Program-made: the position numbers and the translations under genes
NCBI GenBank assembly: GCA_963784135.1
Contig: CAWAQG010000019.1
Location: 1 to 64,000 of the forward strand
Direction: 5' to 3'
Source of the DNA: JADFXI01 sp963784135
GTDB taxonomy: Bacteria; Nitrospirota; Thermodesulfovibrionia; Thermodesulfovibrionales; Dissulfurispiraceae
Length of the DNA: 64,000 nt
In this document: in pieces, positions 1 through 9,647 of the stretch
Layout of the letters: every line of letters starts with the position of its first letter
Position numbering within the stretch: position 1 is the stretch's first letter
The notes under the pieces: model-generated
The model's database searches: none
Seen by the model: the letters and a program-made list of their open reading frames with translations, nothing else
Told to the model about the DNA's origin: nothing

Positions 1-2703
1 TGTCGCCCAGGCATCTTCGTTTATCTCGGCCTTGAGGGTGGTCTTGAGTGCTTTGTAAGGGTCATTGGCACCAAGGAAGTAAGCATGGCGGACGAAGAAG
101 CTTTCTTCGTTGTAGTCGGTGTCAATAAACCAGCAGGCGATACCCTCGGCGCCGTCGCTGCGAACCTCGCCGGTATTAGGGTGGAACACATCAACGCCGT
201 TAACCTTGACTTTAATCTGGCCGTCCTCTGCATCCAGGATATCGATATCCGGCTCTCCGAAGATAACGAATAGGTTCCCCTTGCCGGTGTTTTTGAGATC
301 ATCGGCCATGTGCAGGTCGGCGTTCATGCGTGCCTTGAGCACCGGGATGCGACCGAGCTTGTCGAATTCTGATGAGTGGGCGTCATAGTTGAAGGCGCAG
401 GCGATAAGCACATCGAACCCGGCATCTCCCGACTCACGGGCTGCAGTCACCAAGTCAGTACGGGATACCGTACCAAACTCGGGGCCGATGAAAATAGCTG
501 CCCGTTTTTCAGACCCCGAACCATCGTCACTTTTTATATAGCGACCTTCGGCGCAGACCAGATCGCCCGGCCAGGGGGTGAGGGAGGTAAAGGTGATTTT
601 ATCTTCCTTATGCGCCTGCTGCACACCGGCTGTCTTGAGATTTTCCAGGATCATCTGGACAAAATCCCTTTCCTTGCCGTAGCCGTCTTTTGATTCCGAC
701 ACCATATCGATTAATTCGTCGTCAGCACCCACTGCCAGCACGCGGTGAGGCGACAAGCTCTCTACCGTAAAAGGCCCGGCCACCCGGACCTTCTTTTTGT
801 CGTCATACGGTTTGTCGTAAAGGTATTCAAATTCAGCTTTAGCGGCAATGGAAGCGTCCATTTCCTTCTGCCTTGCAATGCGCTGCTCCCACCACTGGGC
901 ATGCAGTTTCTTCGCCTTGTCCGGCCATTTCTCATCTGCATTGCGGGGAATTTCCCATTCTTCCCATTTCTTGCTCAGTGCTTTGTTAATCTGATCGCGC
1001 AAGGGTTCCAATGTTTTCTGGAACTTTTCCCAGATCACGTCAATCTCGGCATTGTTGGCGATGGATTTCAGGGTGATATGCGGAACTCTCTCATAGACAA
1101 ACCCTTGACGTACGTCGCCGTGAGTAGGTTTGCTTGACGGAGCGATACGAGTGACTTCAGCTTCCTTGAGTTGACCTTCCGGCGAGTCAGCCAGCAGATA
1201 ATATTGGTAGCGCGCACCCATGATGCGGGCACGGGCGAGTGCAAGGGCCACGCGCGAAGTGTCAATAGTGATCCAGCGACGGCCCCACTGTTCGGCAACG
1301 TAAGCAGTGGTTCCTGAACCGCAGGTAGGATCGAGAACAAGGTCGCCTGGGTCAGTTGTCATTCTGGCGCATCTAGCAATAACATTTGTATCCGTCTGAA
1401 CCACGTAGACCTTTGGGTCAGAATTGCTAAACCCAGCACTTCCAACGTCATTCCACAAAACGCCTATGTCAACATGGCTCATATCGTCGGCCAGTCTCTT
1501 ATAGTTAAGTTGTGCTCCTAGTGGATAGATTCGAGATGCTTTTGCCAGTCGATCCATGCCTTCAGGATTGGAAGTCTTCCAGTGGCGGTTAGCGCCAATA
1601 TCATATTTTTTGTTTTGAAACATATATATTCGATCCTCGTCTCGCCCGGGATCTTGCGATCCTATAAAACTGATCTGCAGAACAGTCTCGTCTGACGGCA
1701 CAAGTGTATGATCATTTTTCTCCTCAGCCGTAAGTGCGCGCACTTCTGAAAGAAGATCAGTGGTTGCGTATTTATAGCTCTTTAGGTTAGAAAAATCTTT
1801 CGGAACTTTAACAGGTCTGTACTTAACAACATCACGATTTTTGCCATACCAAAGCAGATAATCAAGGTCGGCACTAATGAACGATACCGAGCCGCCAGAA
1901 GTCTTCTGAAATGGCAAAAGCGCACAAAAATTCTGCTCACCGAAAACCTCATCCATTACAGCACGTACTCGGTGCACATTCTCATCGCCAATTTGCACAA
2001 AGATTGAACCGCTGTTGGTCAGCAAATCCCTTGCAACCGTCAATCGATCCCTCAGATACGTTAAATATGAATGAATGCCTTCCCGCCAAGTATCCCGAAA
2101 CGCCTTTACCTGTTCCGGTTCGCGAGTGATTCGTTCAGTTCCTTCTGTCTTCCCTGCCCTATCAGTTGTTGACCACTGAAAGTTTGAGTTGAATTTAATG
2201 CCATAGGGCGGATCGAAATAAATCATCTGCACTTTACCAAGCAACCCTTCGCGCTCAGCCAGTGATGCCATCACCTGCAGACTGTCGCCGAGGATCATGC
2301 GGTTTGCCCAGTGGGCATCGTGCTGGTAGAACTCGGTCTTTGCGCTTTCGGTTGGCAGTCCATTGAAATCGGCAAAAAGATCAACTTGGGGCGCACCTGC
2401 TTTTGCGTCAGCCTGGCTGCGACTCAGCAGGTCGTCAATCAGCACTTTTGGCTGCACCTTCTCCTGTATGTAGAGCGGTGGTGCATGGACCACAAGGTCC
2501 GACCAGTCCTGCTCATCCTTGCCGCGCCAGACTAATTGAGGGTCGAGGTCGCGATTGCGTCGCTCGTATGCCACACGGATCGGACTCTTCTCCGCATCGT
2601 GCATGACCGATTGGTGCTCGGCGGTAGGGATGTTCTTGCGGGTTGCCTCATCGTGTTTGAGGGTTTCAACTGTCAGTTTATTTTTCGATGATTTCTTTGC
2701 CAT
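1..2703 (-). CDS. mod: Type III-like restriction-modification DNA methyltransferase (Mod), C-terminus outside window
   Basis: This open frame runs off the left edge; 901 codons lie in the window. It starts at an ATG read leftward from 2703 (MAKKSSKNKL). By family it should transfer a methyl group from SAM to adenine N6. Motif IV (YFDPPYG, near 2200) comes before motif I (LDPTCGSGTT, near 1320), which is the beta-class order used by Type III Mod enzymes. It is the last gene of a leftward operon and begins 2 bases after the DUF4062 gene stops. Strong call for the family; the recognition site cannot be read from sequence. Confidence 0.9.
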   Translation of the reverse strand, partial: MAKKSSKNKLTVETLKHDEATRKNIPTAEHQSVMHDAEKSPIRVAYERRNRDLDPQLVWRGKDEQDWSDLVVHAPPLYIQEKVQPKVLIDDLLSRSQADAKAGAPQVDLFADFNGLPTESAKTEFYQHDAHWANRMILGDSLQVMASLAEREGLLGKVQMIYFDPPYGIKFNSNFQWSTTDRAGKTEGTERITREPEQVKAFRDTWREGIHSYLTYLRDRLTVARDLLTNSGSIFVQIGDENVHRVRAVMDEVFGEQNFCALLPFQKTSGGSVSFISADLDYLLWYGKNRDVVKYRPVKVPKDFSNLKSYKYATTDLLSEVRALTAEEKNDHTLVPSDETVLQISFIGSQDPGRDEDRIYMFQNKKYDIGANRHWKTSNPEGMDRLAKASRIYPLGAQLNYKRLADDMSHVDIGVLWNDVGSAGFSNSDPKVYVVQTDTNVIARCARMTTDPGDLVLDPTCGSGTTAYVAEQWGRRWITIDTSRVALALARARIMGARYQYYLLADSPEGQLKEAEVTRIAPSSKPTHGDVRQGFVYERVPHITLKSIANNAEIDVIWEKFQKTLEPLRDQINKALSKKWEEWEIPRNADEKWPDKAKKLHAQWWEQRIARQKEMDASIAAKAEFEYLYDKPYDDKKKVRVAGPFTVESLSPHRVLAVGADDELIDMVSESKDGYGKERDFVQMILENLKTAGVQQAHKEDKITFTSLTPWPGDLVCAEGRYIKSDDGSGSEKRAAIFIGPEFGTVSRTDLVTAARESGDAGFDVLIACAFNYDAHSSEFDKLGRIPVLKARMNADLHMADDLKNTGKGNLFVIFGEPDIDILDAEDGQIKVKVNGVDVFHPNTGEVRSDGAEGIACWFIDTDYNEESFFVRHAYFLGANDPYKALKTTLKAEINEDAWAT

Positions 2704-2705
2704 TT

Positions 2706-4202
2706 CTATCCTTTATTCTTCAGCTTCCGCAATATTTTTTTTCCTTTTGCAGTCAAACGATATTTCTGTTTGCTGCTTTTGGGTTTACCGGGAATAGTCA
2801 TTTCTATTATATCGGCATTTAACGCCGGTATAAGATAGGCCTCTCTGAAATAATCTTCATGCCGGAGAGACAAAGCTTCCTGGATTTCGGTACGTTTCAT
2901 CTCTCCGACCAATACTGACAATAGCCTCTTAACTTCCCCGGTAACTTCCCCAGTGACTTCCCCGGTAATTCCACCCACAGCTTCAAAGGCCAACTCAGGT
3001 TTTCTTCGCACAGTAACCATAAAACCGTCCCTAAGGGCGAACTCCGGTTCCTCAAGACCGACATCGCGGCAGCGCTTGATCATATCACCTGTTCCCGTAC
3101 CCATGCGTTCAATATACTTGGTAAGATAAAGCGACTCGGCCAATAAAGGATTGCCGGGCACGGAGCCGTGAGGCTTTCTCAGTTTGGCAAGGGTCAGGGG
3201 AGGCGGAAGTGCCCCTGGGTTCCAGACCTCCAGCCTGTCAGCGAAAAGCATCACCTGCACACTGCCGTTGCTTGTATAGTCCCGATGGGCCACTGCATTT
3301 ACTATGGCCTCGCTAATCACTTCAGGTGGCATCTCGTATGCTACGGGCGCCTGGACGCTCCGCGCCCTTGTTCCGACAGCAAGATCGATCTTGGAAAGCA
3401 CAAAATCAACGGCCTGATCTACGAGATCAAAGACTGTTCCTTTGTAAGTCCGATAGAAGGGAATCGGCTTGACTATCTCAACGCCGTGAAAATGAGCGCA
3501 CTTGATCTCGGAGGATATAAGGAAGCGCTGCGGCTGTTTTCCAAAGAGCAAAACTGCTGCATTGCTCGGTCTCTCATTATCAAGAAGATTCAGATGAGTA
3601 AGCACCTCCAGTGACGTAGAGTCTTCAGGCAGAGGGAAGCCCCTGGCCCGTCGGGCGAGGCTGAGAAATGTATGAATCTTATCTTCGTCCAGATCATCCA
3701 TAGCGGCGTTTTTGCAGAAAGAAGCATCGAAAGGTGCTGAACGTATTAATTCGTGATCATCCAGATATTGAACGAGGCTGCCGTATATCGAGGCTACCAA
3801 CTCTGCTGTACTTACGAAGCGACGCCTCACAACCTGGTGAGCGGCTGCCTTGATAAGGGCCTGCATTTTGGGGGCCTTGCCGCTATCTTCAGAGCCTCGG
3901 ACAAATATCAGACGGTGTTTCCCGAGCCGGGTCGCAAGGTCGAATTCCCGATGAGTTGGAGAATACCCTTTAGCGTCTTCCTTGCCGTACTCATTGCCAA
4001 ACAGCCCAATGTAAATATCACACTGCTTAACCTCGTGGATATAAACCTCGTCAGTCCGTCTGTCAACGGCAGGCACATCTTCAAAGAGAAAAACATTATA
4101 GAAGCGCCGCAAAAGCGGGTCCCCATGCAAATAATCGCGAAGAGCCGTACGCTCTGCTGCAAACTCCTTCTGGACACCGCTGATAAATATTTTAATTTTC
4201 AT
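2706..4202 (-). CDS. DUF4062 plus GHKL-like ATP-binding protein within the R-M operon
   Basis: 498 residues. The N-terminus (KIFISGVQKEFAAERTALRD) has the look of a DUF4062 / TIR-like fold. The middle resembles AlbA_2 and GHKL ATP-binding proteins (EAIVNAVAHRDY, then DRLEVWNPGALPPP). The C-terminus looks like a winged helix. A GEVTGEVTGEV tract links the last two parts and is encoded by three near-identical 12-bp units around 2935-2975. Its start overlaps the 3' end of res by 11 bp and its stop lies 2 bp before mod, so the three genes are probably co-transcribed. Its role in restriction is unknown; a sensor or regulator subunit is my inference. Confidence 0.75.
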   Translation of the reverse strand: MKIKIFISGVQKEFAAERTALRDYLHGDPLLRRFYNVFLFEDVPAVDRRTDEVYIHEVKQCDIYIGLFGNEYGKEDAKGYSPTHREFDLATRLGKHRLIFVRGSEDSGKAPKMQALIKAAAHQVVRRRFVSTAELVASIYGSLVQYLDDHELIRSAPFDASFCKNAAMDDLDEDKIHTFLSLARRARGFPLPEDSTSLEVLTHLNLLDNERPSNAAVLLFGKQPQRFLISSEIKCAHFHGVEIVKPIPFYRTYKGTVFDLVDQAVDFVLSKIDLAVGTRARSVQAPVAYEMPPEVISEAIVNAVAHRDYTSNGSVQVMLFADRLEVWNPGALPPPLTLAKLRKPHGSVPGNPLLAESLYLTKYIERMGTGTGDMIKRCRDVGLEEPEFALRDGFMVTVRRKPELAFEAVGGITGEVTGEVTGEVKRLLSVLVGEMKRTEIQEALSLRHEDYFREAYLIPALNADIIEMTIPGKPKSSKQKYRLTAKGKKILRKLKNKG

Positions 4203-7200
4203 TATTCACTGCCTTCTCGATCATCTCATTGAATTCTTCTCTTACCTTTGCCCCAAAATCAGACTCGATCTGGTAGACTTCGGTGAACTCGGCAAAGGCC
4301 CATCGCCCATAGCTTCCCAGGTGGTTTACACCAGGCACCCAGTAGGTATCCATAGTTGCTTTCTTTTCCTTTGCATCCTCGCGCCGGTAGCCTTTGATCT
4401 CGACGATCAGATGCAGCAGGTTGTCCTCACCGTGGCCATCGTCTATCAGAACAATAAAGTCAGGTATGTATCGGCGAGTCTCGGAACCGTAGCGGTACGG
4501 CACTTCCAGTCCGAGGTTATGATTCTTGACGTATGCTTTGACCCGGGGATGGGACTCAGCCACGCGACAGAACTCTCCCTCCCAGTCGCTATCAAGAATA
4601 ACCCAATTGATGTGACAGCGCCGCGAGTCAGTCTCCCAGCGATTCGTTTTAGAGGTATTAAAATTTACGTGAATTGTGGAGCCGGAAGGGTTGTAAGCAT
4701 CAAGCACAGCCTTGATGGGCCGCTTGCCCATTTCCGCGCGGGTAATGCCGGCAGTAATACGCTCGCAGGCCATGTCCGCCAGTTCCTGATACATTAGCTG
4801 TGCCGGATAGGTGCCCTTGCAGACCAGGCAATCATCGAGCCATTGCTTGGTGATCCGTTTGAGTTGACCGAAGAGGTACAGTTTAGGTTCTTCACCGGGG
4901 TCGCGCCATTTGGTGTAGAGCAGACGCTGTGTGATATGGAACAGAAGCGTTGAAGGGCGCATGTCGCCTGTGTGAACCAAGTTGAGATCCACTCCTTCAC
5001 CGATGATGCCTTCGTTTTTAGTAATAGAAGGGCCGACAAGGTCCGGCGTCAGTTCCAGAACTGAGTCGTCATTGAACTCGGCGGTCAGTCTTTCCTCGGG
5101 TAGTTCGACACGATAGCCGGCAACACGCGGGAACCTGATTTCAAGGGAATCACGGTCCGGGCGCACGGCCTTTACATGAATAGTTTCGCGGGGCGGTTGC
5201 GGTGGTGCGACCACCGGCTTTGCTGTGAAGTCAAAGGGAATACCCAACACGTCAGCGTATTCTACGTTGAACAAGCCTTCCTCATTCAGATCGTAAGATT
5301 GGCGACGCAGGGCGCGGCCAATAACCTGTTCGCACAGAAGTTGGGTGCCGAAGGCGCGCACGCCGAGCACATGGGTAACGGTTTTGGCATCCCACCCTTC
5401 TGTGAGCATAGAGACGGATACCACACATCGAATTGAATCTCCAAGGCGGCCGTATTTTCCGACCGTGTTCATGACTTCGCGCAGTAGTTCCTGATCAGTA
5501 ATATTCTCAGCCTGCCGGAGATCCCCGGTCCGTTCTATGATCTCGCGGCGGAAGCGGTCTACCTCGTCGGCTGCCATAGTGCGAAAGTTATCGTCCAGCG
5601 CATCGCCTGATTCGATCTGTTCGCTGTCGATAAGCAGTGTGCGCGGACGGGAAACCTGGTTGCCGTGTTCGTCGAAGTTGCGGAACAGTGGCAGTCTGCC
5701 ATTCTCTAAAGAAGTAGAGCCGTCTTCATTCTCCCGATGGAAGCCTGAGATGTAGTCGTAGACGAGCTTGGATGTGGAAGTGTTGTTGCAGACGACGATA
5801 AAGCATGGCGGTACCTTGATGCCGCTTTGCTGCCATAGATTATAGGTTTTTTCGTAATGACCATAGAGTGCTTCCAGCGCGGTCTGGAGTTCTACAGGAA
5901 TACTGAGCGGATCAAGGTTCTTTGTTTTGCCCCGACCCTTCTTAGGCATGCGTTTGCGAATATGTTCCCAGAGGTTGCGAAACTTCGGCATGTCGCCGCC
6001 GGGAATATTGTCGGCCACCGGTACGCGGGGCAACTTGACGATCCCGCATTCTATGGCATCCATCAGGGAGAAATCGCTCATCGTCCATGGGAACAGCGTT
6101 CCCTCGGCATAGCCGGAACCTCGGAGGAAAAAAGGTGTAGCCGAAAGGTCGAAGATACGATTAATCCCAAGCTTTTTGTTGACTATTTCAAGGCCTGAAA
6201 TCCAGAGACGGGCTGCTTCGTTGTTCTTCTCGGCTTCCTTCTTGTCTTCGCCGGTCAGACCTTCTTCTTCGTCGTGGTTAGGCTTTTCGCGGTAGCAATG
6301 GTGTGCCTCGTCGTTCAGTACCATGATGCTTTTCATACCCATCAGGCCCGGCATCACCCGCTGGAGCATCTGCCCTTCGGTTTCAAGCGTATTGAGTTCC
6401 TCCCCATGTCCCTGCAGCAGCGAGCGGCCGCCCTTGGATAACTCGATACGCTCGCGGAGCTTAAATGCGTGATAGTTAGTGATAACGATCTTTGCCCGTT
6501 CAAGGTCGGCGAGCATGTCACCGGGAACAAGTTCCCGGCTCTGGTAATAGCTATCAGGGTCGTTGGGCTGAAGCACGCGCAGACGGTCGCGGATGGTCAG
6601 TCCTGGCGTTGCGACCAGAAATCCCCGTGTGAACTTCTTGCTGTTTGGCCGACGCACAGCATTGATAGTTTGCCACGCAATAAGCATAGCCATTACGGTG
6701 GTCTTGCCCGCACCGGTAGCAAGTTTCAGCGCCAGGCGCATCAGGTCAGGATTGGCGTCGTTGTTGGCATTGGCCAAATGTTCAAGAAAGCCTTTTCCGG
6801 ACTTATCGTTAGGGGCGACCTCCGTCAACCAGATAGCGGTTTCTACGGCTTCGACCTGACAGAAGAATGGCTTGATGCTGTTGAACGGATGATGCCGCCA
6901 GTGCTGTAGAAGACGGACAGTTTCGGGTGTTACCTGCCAGTTATTAGGATTCGGAATGCTGCGCCATTTGCCTACGTGACTGCGGAGCGCATTGATTACT
7001 GAAGTAGTGTCGTACTGCTGCTTCTGGGTCGAGAGCCCTTTCCCTTCGTCAAAAACCATCTGTTGCTGGTCTACTGTCCCCTTGTGTTTCCTAGGTTTTG
7101 GAATAGGCGTGATGAACTCGGCGAGGCGGCGGTTTTCGATAATCTGTTGGGTCGGCTGGCCCTGAGCATCAAGCTCCCAGTGACGGGCAGGATACTGGTA

Positions 7201-7242
7201 AGGGGAGTTGAGAATTGGCTTCTCGAAAAATCGATTATCCAT
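4192..7242 (-). CDS. res: Type III-like restriction endonuclease subunit Res (DEAD helicase-nuclease)
   Basis: About 1016 residues. Walker A (ATGAGKTTV) lies near residue 185, a DEAH box (LNDEAHHC) near 310, and late helicase motifs include QVIGRALRR. A PD-(D/E)xK nuclease signature (IPDFIVLID, then VEIKGYR) sits near the C-terminus. The opening MDNRFFEKPILNSPYQYPAR resembles the BPTD_3080 class of restriction enzymes. I chose the ATG at 7242; a TTG at 7266 could add eight residues. It is the first gene of the res-DUF4062-mod operon. Family knowledge says Res translocates and cuts DNA together with Mod. Confidence 0.9.
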   Translation of the reverse strand: MDNRFFEKPILNSPYQYPARHWELDAQGQPTQQIIENRRLAEFITPIPKPRKHKGTVDQQQMVFDEGKGLSTQKQQYDTTSVINALRSHVGKWRSIPNPNNWQVTPETVRLLQHWRHHPFNSIKPFFCQVEAVETAIWLTEVAPNDKSGKGFLEHLANANNDANPDLMRLALKLATGAGKTTVMAMLIAWQTINAVRRPNSKKFTRGFLVATPGLTIRDRLRVLQPNDPDSYYQSRELVPGDMLADLERAKIVITNYHAFKLRERIELSKGGRSLLQGHGEELNTLETEGQMLQRVMPGLMGMKSIMVLNDEAHHCYREKPNHDEEEGLTGEDKKEAEKNNEAARLWISGLEIVNKKLGINRIFDLSATPFFLRGSGYAEGTLFPWTMSDFSLMDAIECGIVKLPRVPVADNIPGGDMPKFRNLWEHIRKRMPKKGRGKTKNLDPLSIPVELQTALEALYGHYEKTYNLWQQSGIKVPPCFIVVCNNTSTSKLVYDYISGFHRENEDGSTSLENGRLPLFRNFDEHGNQVSRPRTLLIDSEQIESGDALDDNFRTMAADEVDRFRREIIERTGDLRQAENITDQELLREVMNTVGKYGRLGDSIRCVVSVSMLTEGWDAKTVTHVLGVRAFGTQLLCEQVIGRALRRQSYDLNEEGLFNVEYADVLGIPFDFTAKPVVAPPQPPRETIHVKAVRPDRDSLEIRFPRVAGYRVELPEERLTAEFNDDSVLELTPDLVGPSITKNEGIIGEGVDLNLVHTGDMRPSTLLFHITQRLLYTKWRDPGEEPKLYLFGQLKRITKQWLDDCLVCKGTYPAQLMYQELADMACERITAGITRAEMGKRPIKAVLDAYNPSGSTIHVNFNTSKTNRWETDSRRCHINWVILDSDWEGEFCRVAESHPRVKAYVKNHNLGLEVPYRYGSETRRYIPDFIVLIDDGHGEDNLLHLIVEIKGYRREDAKEKKATMDTYWVPGVNHLGSYGRWAFAEFTEVYQIESDFGAKVREEFNEMIEKAVNNEN

Positions 7243-7266
7243 GATTTGCGTCTCTATCTCCAACAA

Positions 7267-7526
7267 TGATTTTATTGGTTATTTCTTGTAATATCCCGAT
7301 AAAATATAGCACATCAGCCGTCGTTATAGATAGAATAATGAAGGAAATCTAATGGCCAGAAATTTGGCTATCTCGCTGGGACACCACGGATGTCAGGAAA
7401 TGAAACGAGCGAACGCCAGCAGTGTCAGCGCCGGAATTTCTCAGGGTGAGAGGGGAATCCAACCTTTTTTCTGTTAATTTAAACGCTCTTCTCTTGCTTC
7501 ACCTGTAAACATACGAGGAGTTCCCC
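7267..7526. other. Intergenic gap between res and the small leftward unit
   Basis: No ORF with coding character is visible. The promoter of the leftward res operon should lie in the first 60-80 bases next to res, in an AT-rich stretch, but I cannot assign convincing -35 and -10 boxes. Confidence 0.4.
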
Positions 7527-7560
7527 AAAAAAACTAAAAACCCCTTCCAGATAGAAGGGG
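7527..7560 (-). terminator. Rho-independent terminator, leftward
   Basis: A perfect 7-bp stem (CCCCTTC / GAAGGGG, loop of six) is followed on the minus strand by TTTTTAGTTTTTTT. The stop codon of the 74-aa ORF lies inside the T tract. This is good evidence that something is transcribed leftward through 7540-7940. Confidence 0.8.
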
Positions 7561-7758
7561 CATGATTTTCGTCACCTCTGGACCATTGCTATTACCGAAA
7601 TTCTGCCCCATGCTTACCTCCATTAATCTCATGAGATATTTATACATTTCAGATAACACTCCAAAATGTATTATCAGCATTGTGGCCCCTGTTGCCAATA
7701 CTATTAACAATATCAGAAGCAGGTTAAGGCAATCACTCGTTGTCGTTATGTCGGTCAT
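7534..7758 (-). CDS. Small predicted membrane protein, unknown
   Basis: 74 residues with one hydrophobic segment at about residues 11-35 (LLLILLIVLATGATMLIIHF), then an amphipathic region and a short polar tail. The ORF ends inside a rho-independent terminator, so it is likely the last gene of a leftward transcript. An internal ATG with a strong GGAGG site (near 7612) could give a 25-residue product. No family is recognised. The start region lacks a clear Shine-Dalgarno, so existence of the full-length protein is moderate to low confidence. Confidence 0.4.
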   Translation of the reverse strand: MTDITTTSDCLNLLLILLIVLATGATMLIIHFGVLSEMYKYLMRLMEVSMGQNFGNSNGPEVTKIMPLLSGRGF

Positions 7759-7806
7759 ATCTGATAGTCCAGAGGTTCTGCAGACCGGAAACGATCAACT
7801 TATTAA

Positions 7807-7941
7807 TTATAACAAAACAATAAGTAGTTTAAATACAACAAAGGCAGTGCTCGCAGTGTCAGGTTCCCTTTTGTCAATTAACGGAGCGTTACCGTTCGCG
7901 ACAGCAGCCGCTTCCACCAAAGAGTCGCCCTTCTTCGCCAT
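7807..7941 (-). CDS. 44-aa small ORF, unknown
   Basis: Encodes MAKKGDSLVEAAAV... ending in a hydrophobic stretch (AFVVFKLLIVLL). GAGG lies about 10 bases before the ATG, and a plausible promoter lies 45-70 bases upstream. It sits just before the 74-aa membrane ORF and shares its terminator. No family is recognised. The pairing of two tiny hydrophobic products recalls toxin-antitoxin or leader-peptide arrangements, but that is speculation. Confidence 0.35.
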   Translation of the reverse strand: MAKKGDSLVEAAAVANGNAPLIDKREPDTASTAFVVFKLLIVLL

Positions 7942-7985
7942 AGTAAATCAGACCTCGATTCTTAATGAAAGAATTTCAGTTTTCT

Positions 7986-8012
7986 ATTATAATGTCTATA
8001 TTATCTTGTCAG
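7986..8012 (-). promoter_or_regulatory. Possible sigma70-type promoter, leftward
   Basis: CTGACA and TATAAT are separated by 15 bp on the minus strand, upstream of the 44-aa ORF. The short spacer makes it weak evidence. It lies in the divergent gap before the 8051 gene. Confidence 0.35.
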
Positions 8013-8050
8013 ACTTTATGAAAGTGCTTGATGTTAAATAATAATTACCG

Positions 8051-9646
8051 ATGATAAGAAACACCTTTACATTCATACCTGGAATCGGGGCTAAGACCGA
8101 AACTGCTTACTGGGAAAAAGGGATCGTCACGTGGGAAGACTTTGAGAGAAAAGTTTGTCTCAACGGAGCAGGTAAAACAAACAAGAAAGTGTTTATCGAC
8201 TATATTTCAAATGCCAAGGAAGCTCTCAGAAAGAAAAACATTTCATTCTTTGCCGAGCATTTGCCTGAAGGGGAGCATTGGAAGCTATATAAGGAGTTCT
8301 ACGACAAGGTAGTCTTCCTGGATATAGAGACAACAGGCCTATCTCGATATTATGATGTCATAACTTTGATCGGCACCTTTGATGGGAGCGACATTAAACT
8401 ATTTATTAAAGACAATAATCTTAACGATATAAGTGCTTATCTTAAGAAATTCGATATTGTAATTACATTCAATGGGACGTTATTTGATCTTCCTTTTGTC
8501 AAGCAGGAATTTCCGAACATTGCACTGCCTCCTGTACACATCGACCTAAGATGGCTGCTTAAGACAGTTGGAATAACAGGTCCATTAAAGGTTATAGAGA
8601 AGAAGCTTGGAATAAATAGAAACGACGAAATAGAGAAGATGAACGGCAGAGAAGCTGCTGTTTTGTGGAGCAGGTTTGTAAAAGAAGATGATGAGGCGTT
8701 GTCTAAATTGGTCCTTTACAATACATACGATACGACTGACCTGAAAAAATTGATGGATTACTGTTATGCGAAAAAGATCAAGAATGATGTCATAAAGAGG
8801 ATTAGTCGGGACCGCCGACAGCAAAGTCTTTTTAGAGATTACAACGATATTGGCATCGACCTTTCAGTGCCTCCAACAAATTTTGAGTTTCCGAAGATTA
8901 CGGTAAGAAAGGTCAATGATGCCCTGGTCATACGCAGCAATCGCAAAGCGCTCGTAAAAGTAGACAGGGCACTGATAAAAAAGCCCGAAGTTAAACTGAA
9001 GGACGTTATCATAAAGATCAAGACAAAAGGCACGAGTCCCTTGGTTGTTGGTATTGATTTGACTGGTTCCGAAGCGAGACCTTCAGGAGTCTGTATCTTG
9101 GATGGCACCAAGGCTTACATGAGCCTACTGAAAACAGATGACGAGATTATTGAGAAAACCTTGGAAGCGAATCCTGCCTGCGTTTCAATTGATTCACCTC
9201 TTAGCCTTCCAACCGGACGTGATTGTGCTGACGATACGTGCAAATGCAGGCAGTTTGGAATTATGAGGGAGTGTGAAAGGATTCTGAAGAGACGAGGAAT
9301 TAATGTTTATCCCTGTTTGATTCCGAGCATGCAAAAACTGACCTTGAGAGGCATGCGTATGACTAAAGCTTTCGAAGACAAAGGGCTGCAGGTAATAGAG
9401 AGCTATCCGGGCGCAGCACAAGATATTATGGGGTTCCCTCGCAAGAGAACTGATTTAAAGGCCCTTGAAGTAGATTTGATGAATATGGGGATAAAACCTT
9501 TTTCCGACAAGACTGTCATAACGCATGATGAACTGGATGCTCTAACGTCTGCGCTCGTTGGTTATTTTTATCTCGCCGGGATGTATGAAGCAATTGGGAA
9601 TCCGAATGAAAAATATTTGATTATTCCTGACTTGAAGAGGAAATGA
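8051..9646 (+). CDS. RNase H-like DEDD exonuclease (YprB type) fused to DUF429
   Basis: 531 residues. Residues 1-30 (FIPGIGAKTETAYWEKG) resemble a helix-hairpin-helix. Residues 85-240 carry a DEDD exonuclease: FLDIETTGL (D91, E93), ITFNGTLFDLPF (D146) and YNTYDTTD (D227). From about residue 325 a second RNase H-like fold of the DUF429 type begins (VVGIDLTGSEARPSG, SIDSPLSLP, ESYPGAAQD, DELDALTSAL). It is the first gene of a tightly spaced rightward operon, with the next gene 1 bp away. By family it should degrade or trim DNA or RNA. Which nucleic acid it acts on, and why two nuclease folds are joined, is unknown. Confidence 0.8.
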   Translation: MIRNTFTFIPGIGAKTETAYWEKGIVTWEDFERKVCLNGAGKTNKKVFIDYISNAKEALRKKNISFFAEHLPEGEHWKLYKEFYDKVVFLDIETTGLSRYYDVITLIGTFDGSDIKLFIKDNNLNDISAYLKKFDIVITFNGTLFDLPFVKQEFPNIALPPVHIDLRWLLKTVGITGPLKVIEKKLGINRNDEIEKMNGREAAVLWSRFVKEDDEALSKLVLYNTYDTTDLKKLMDYCYAKKIKNDVIKRISRDRRQQSLFRDYNDIGIDLSVPPTNFEFPKITVRKVNDALVIRSNRKALVKVDRALIKKPEVKLKDVIIKIKTKGTSPLVVGIDLTGSEARPSGVCILDGTKAYMSLLKTDDEIIEKTLEANPACVSIDSPLSLPTGRDCADDTCKCRQFGIMRECERILKRRGINVYPCLIPSMQKLTLRGMRMTKAFEDKGLQVIESYPGAAQDIMGFPRKRTDLKALEVDLMNMGIKPFSDKTVITHDELDALTSALVGYFYLAGMYEAIGNPNEKYLIIPDLKRK

Positions 9647-9647
9647 A

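Noticed and set aside
7562..8041. Rightward 159-codon ORF
   Set aside because: It is antisense to the small leftward unit, starts at the base of a leftward terminator and shows no family or composition support.
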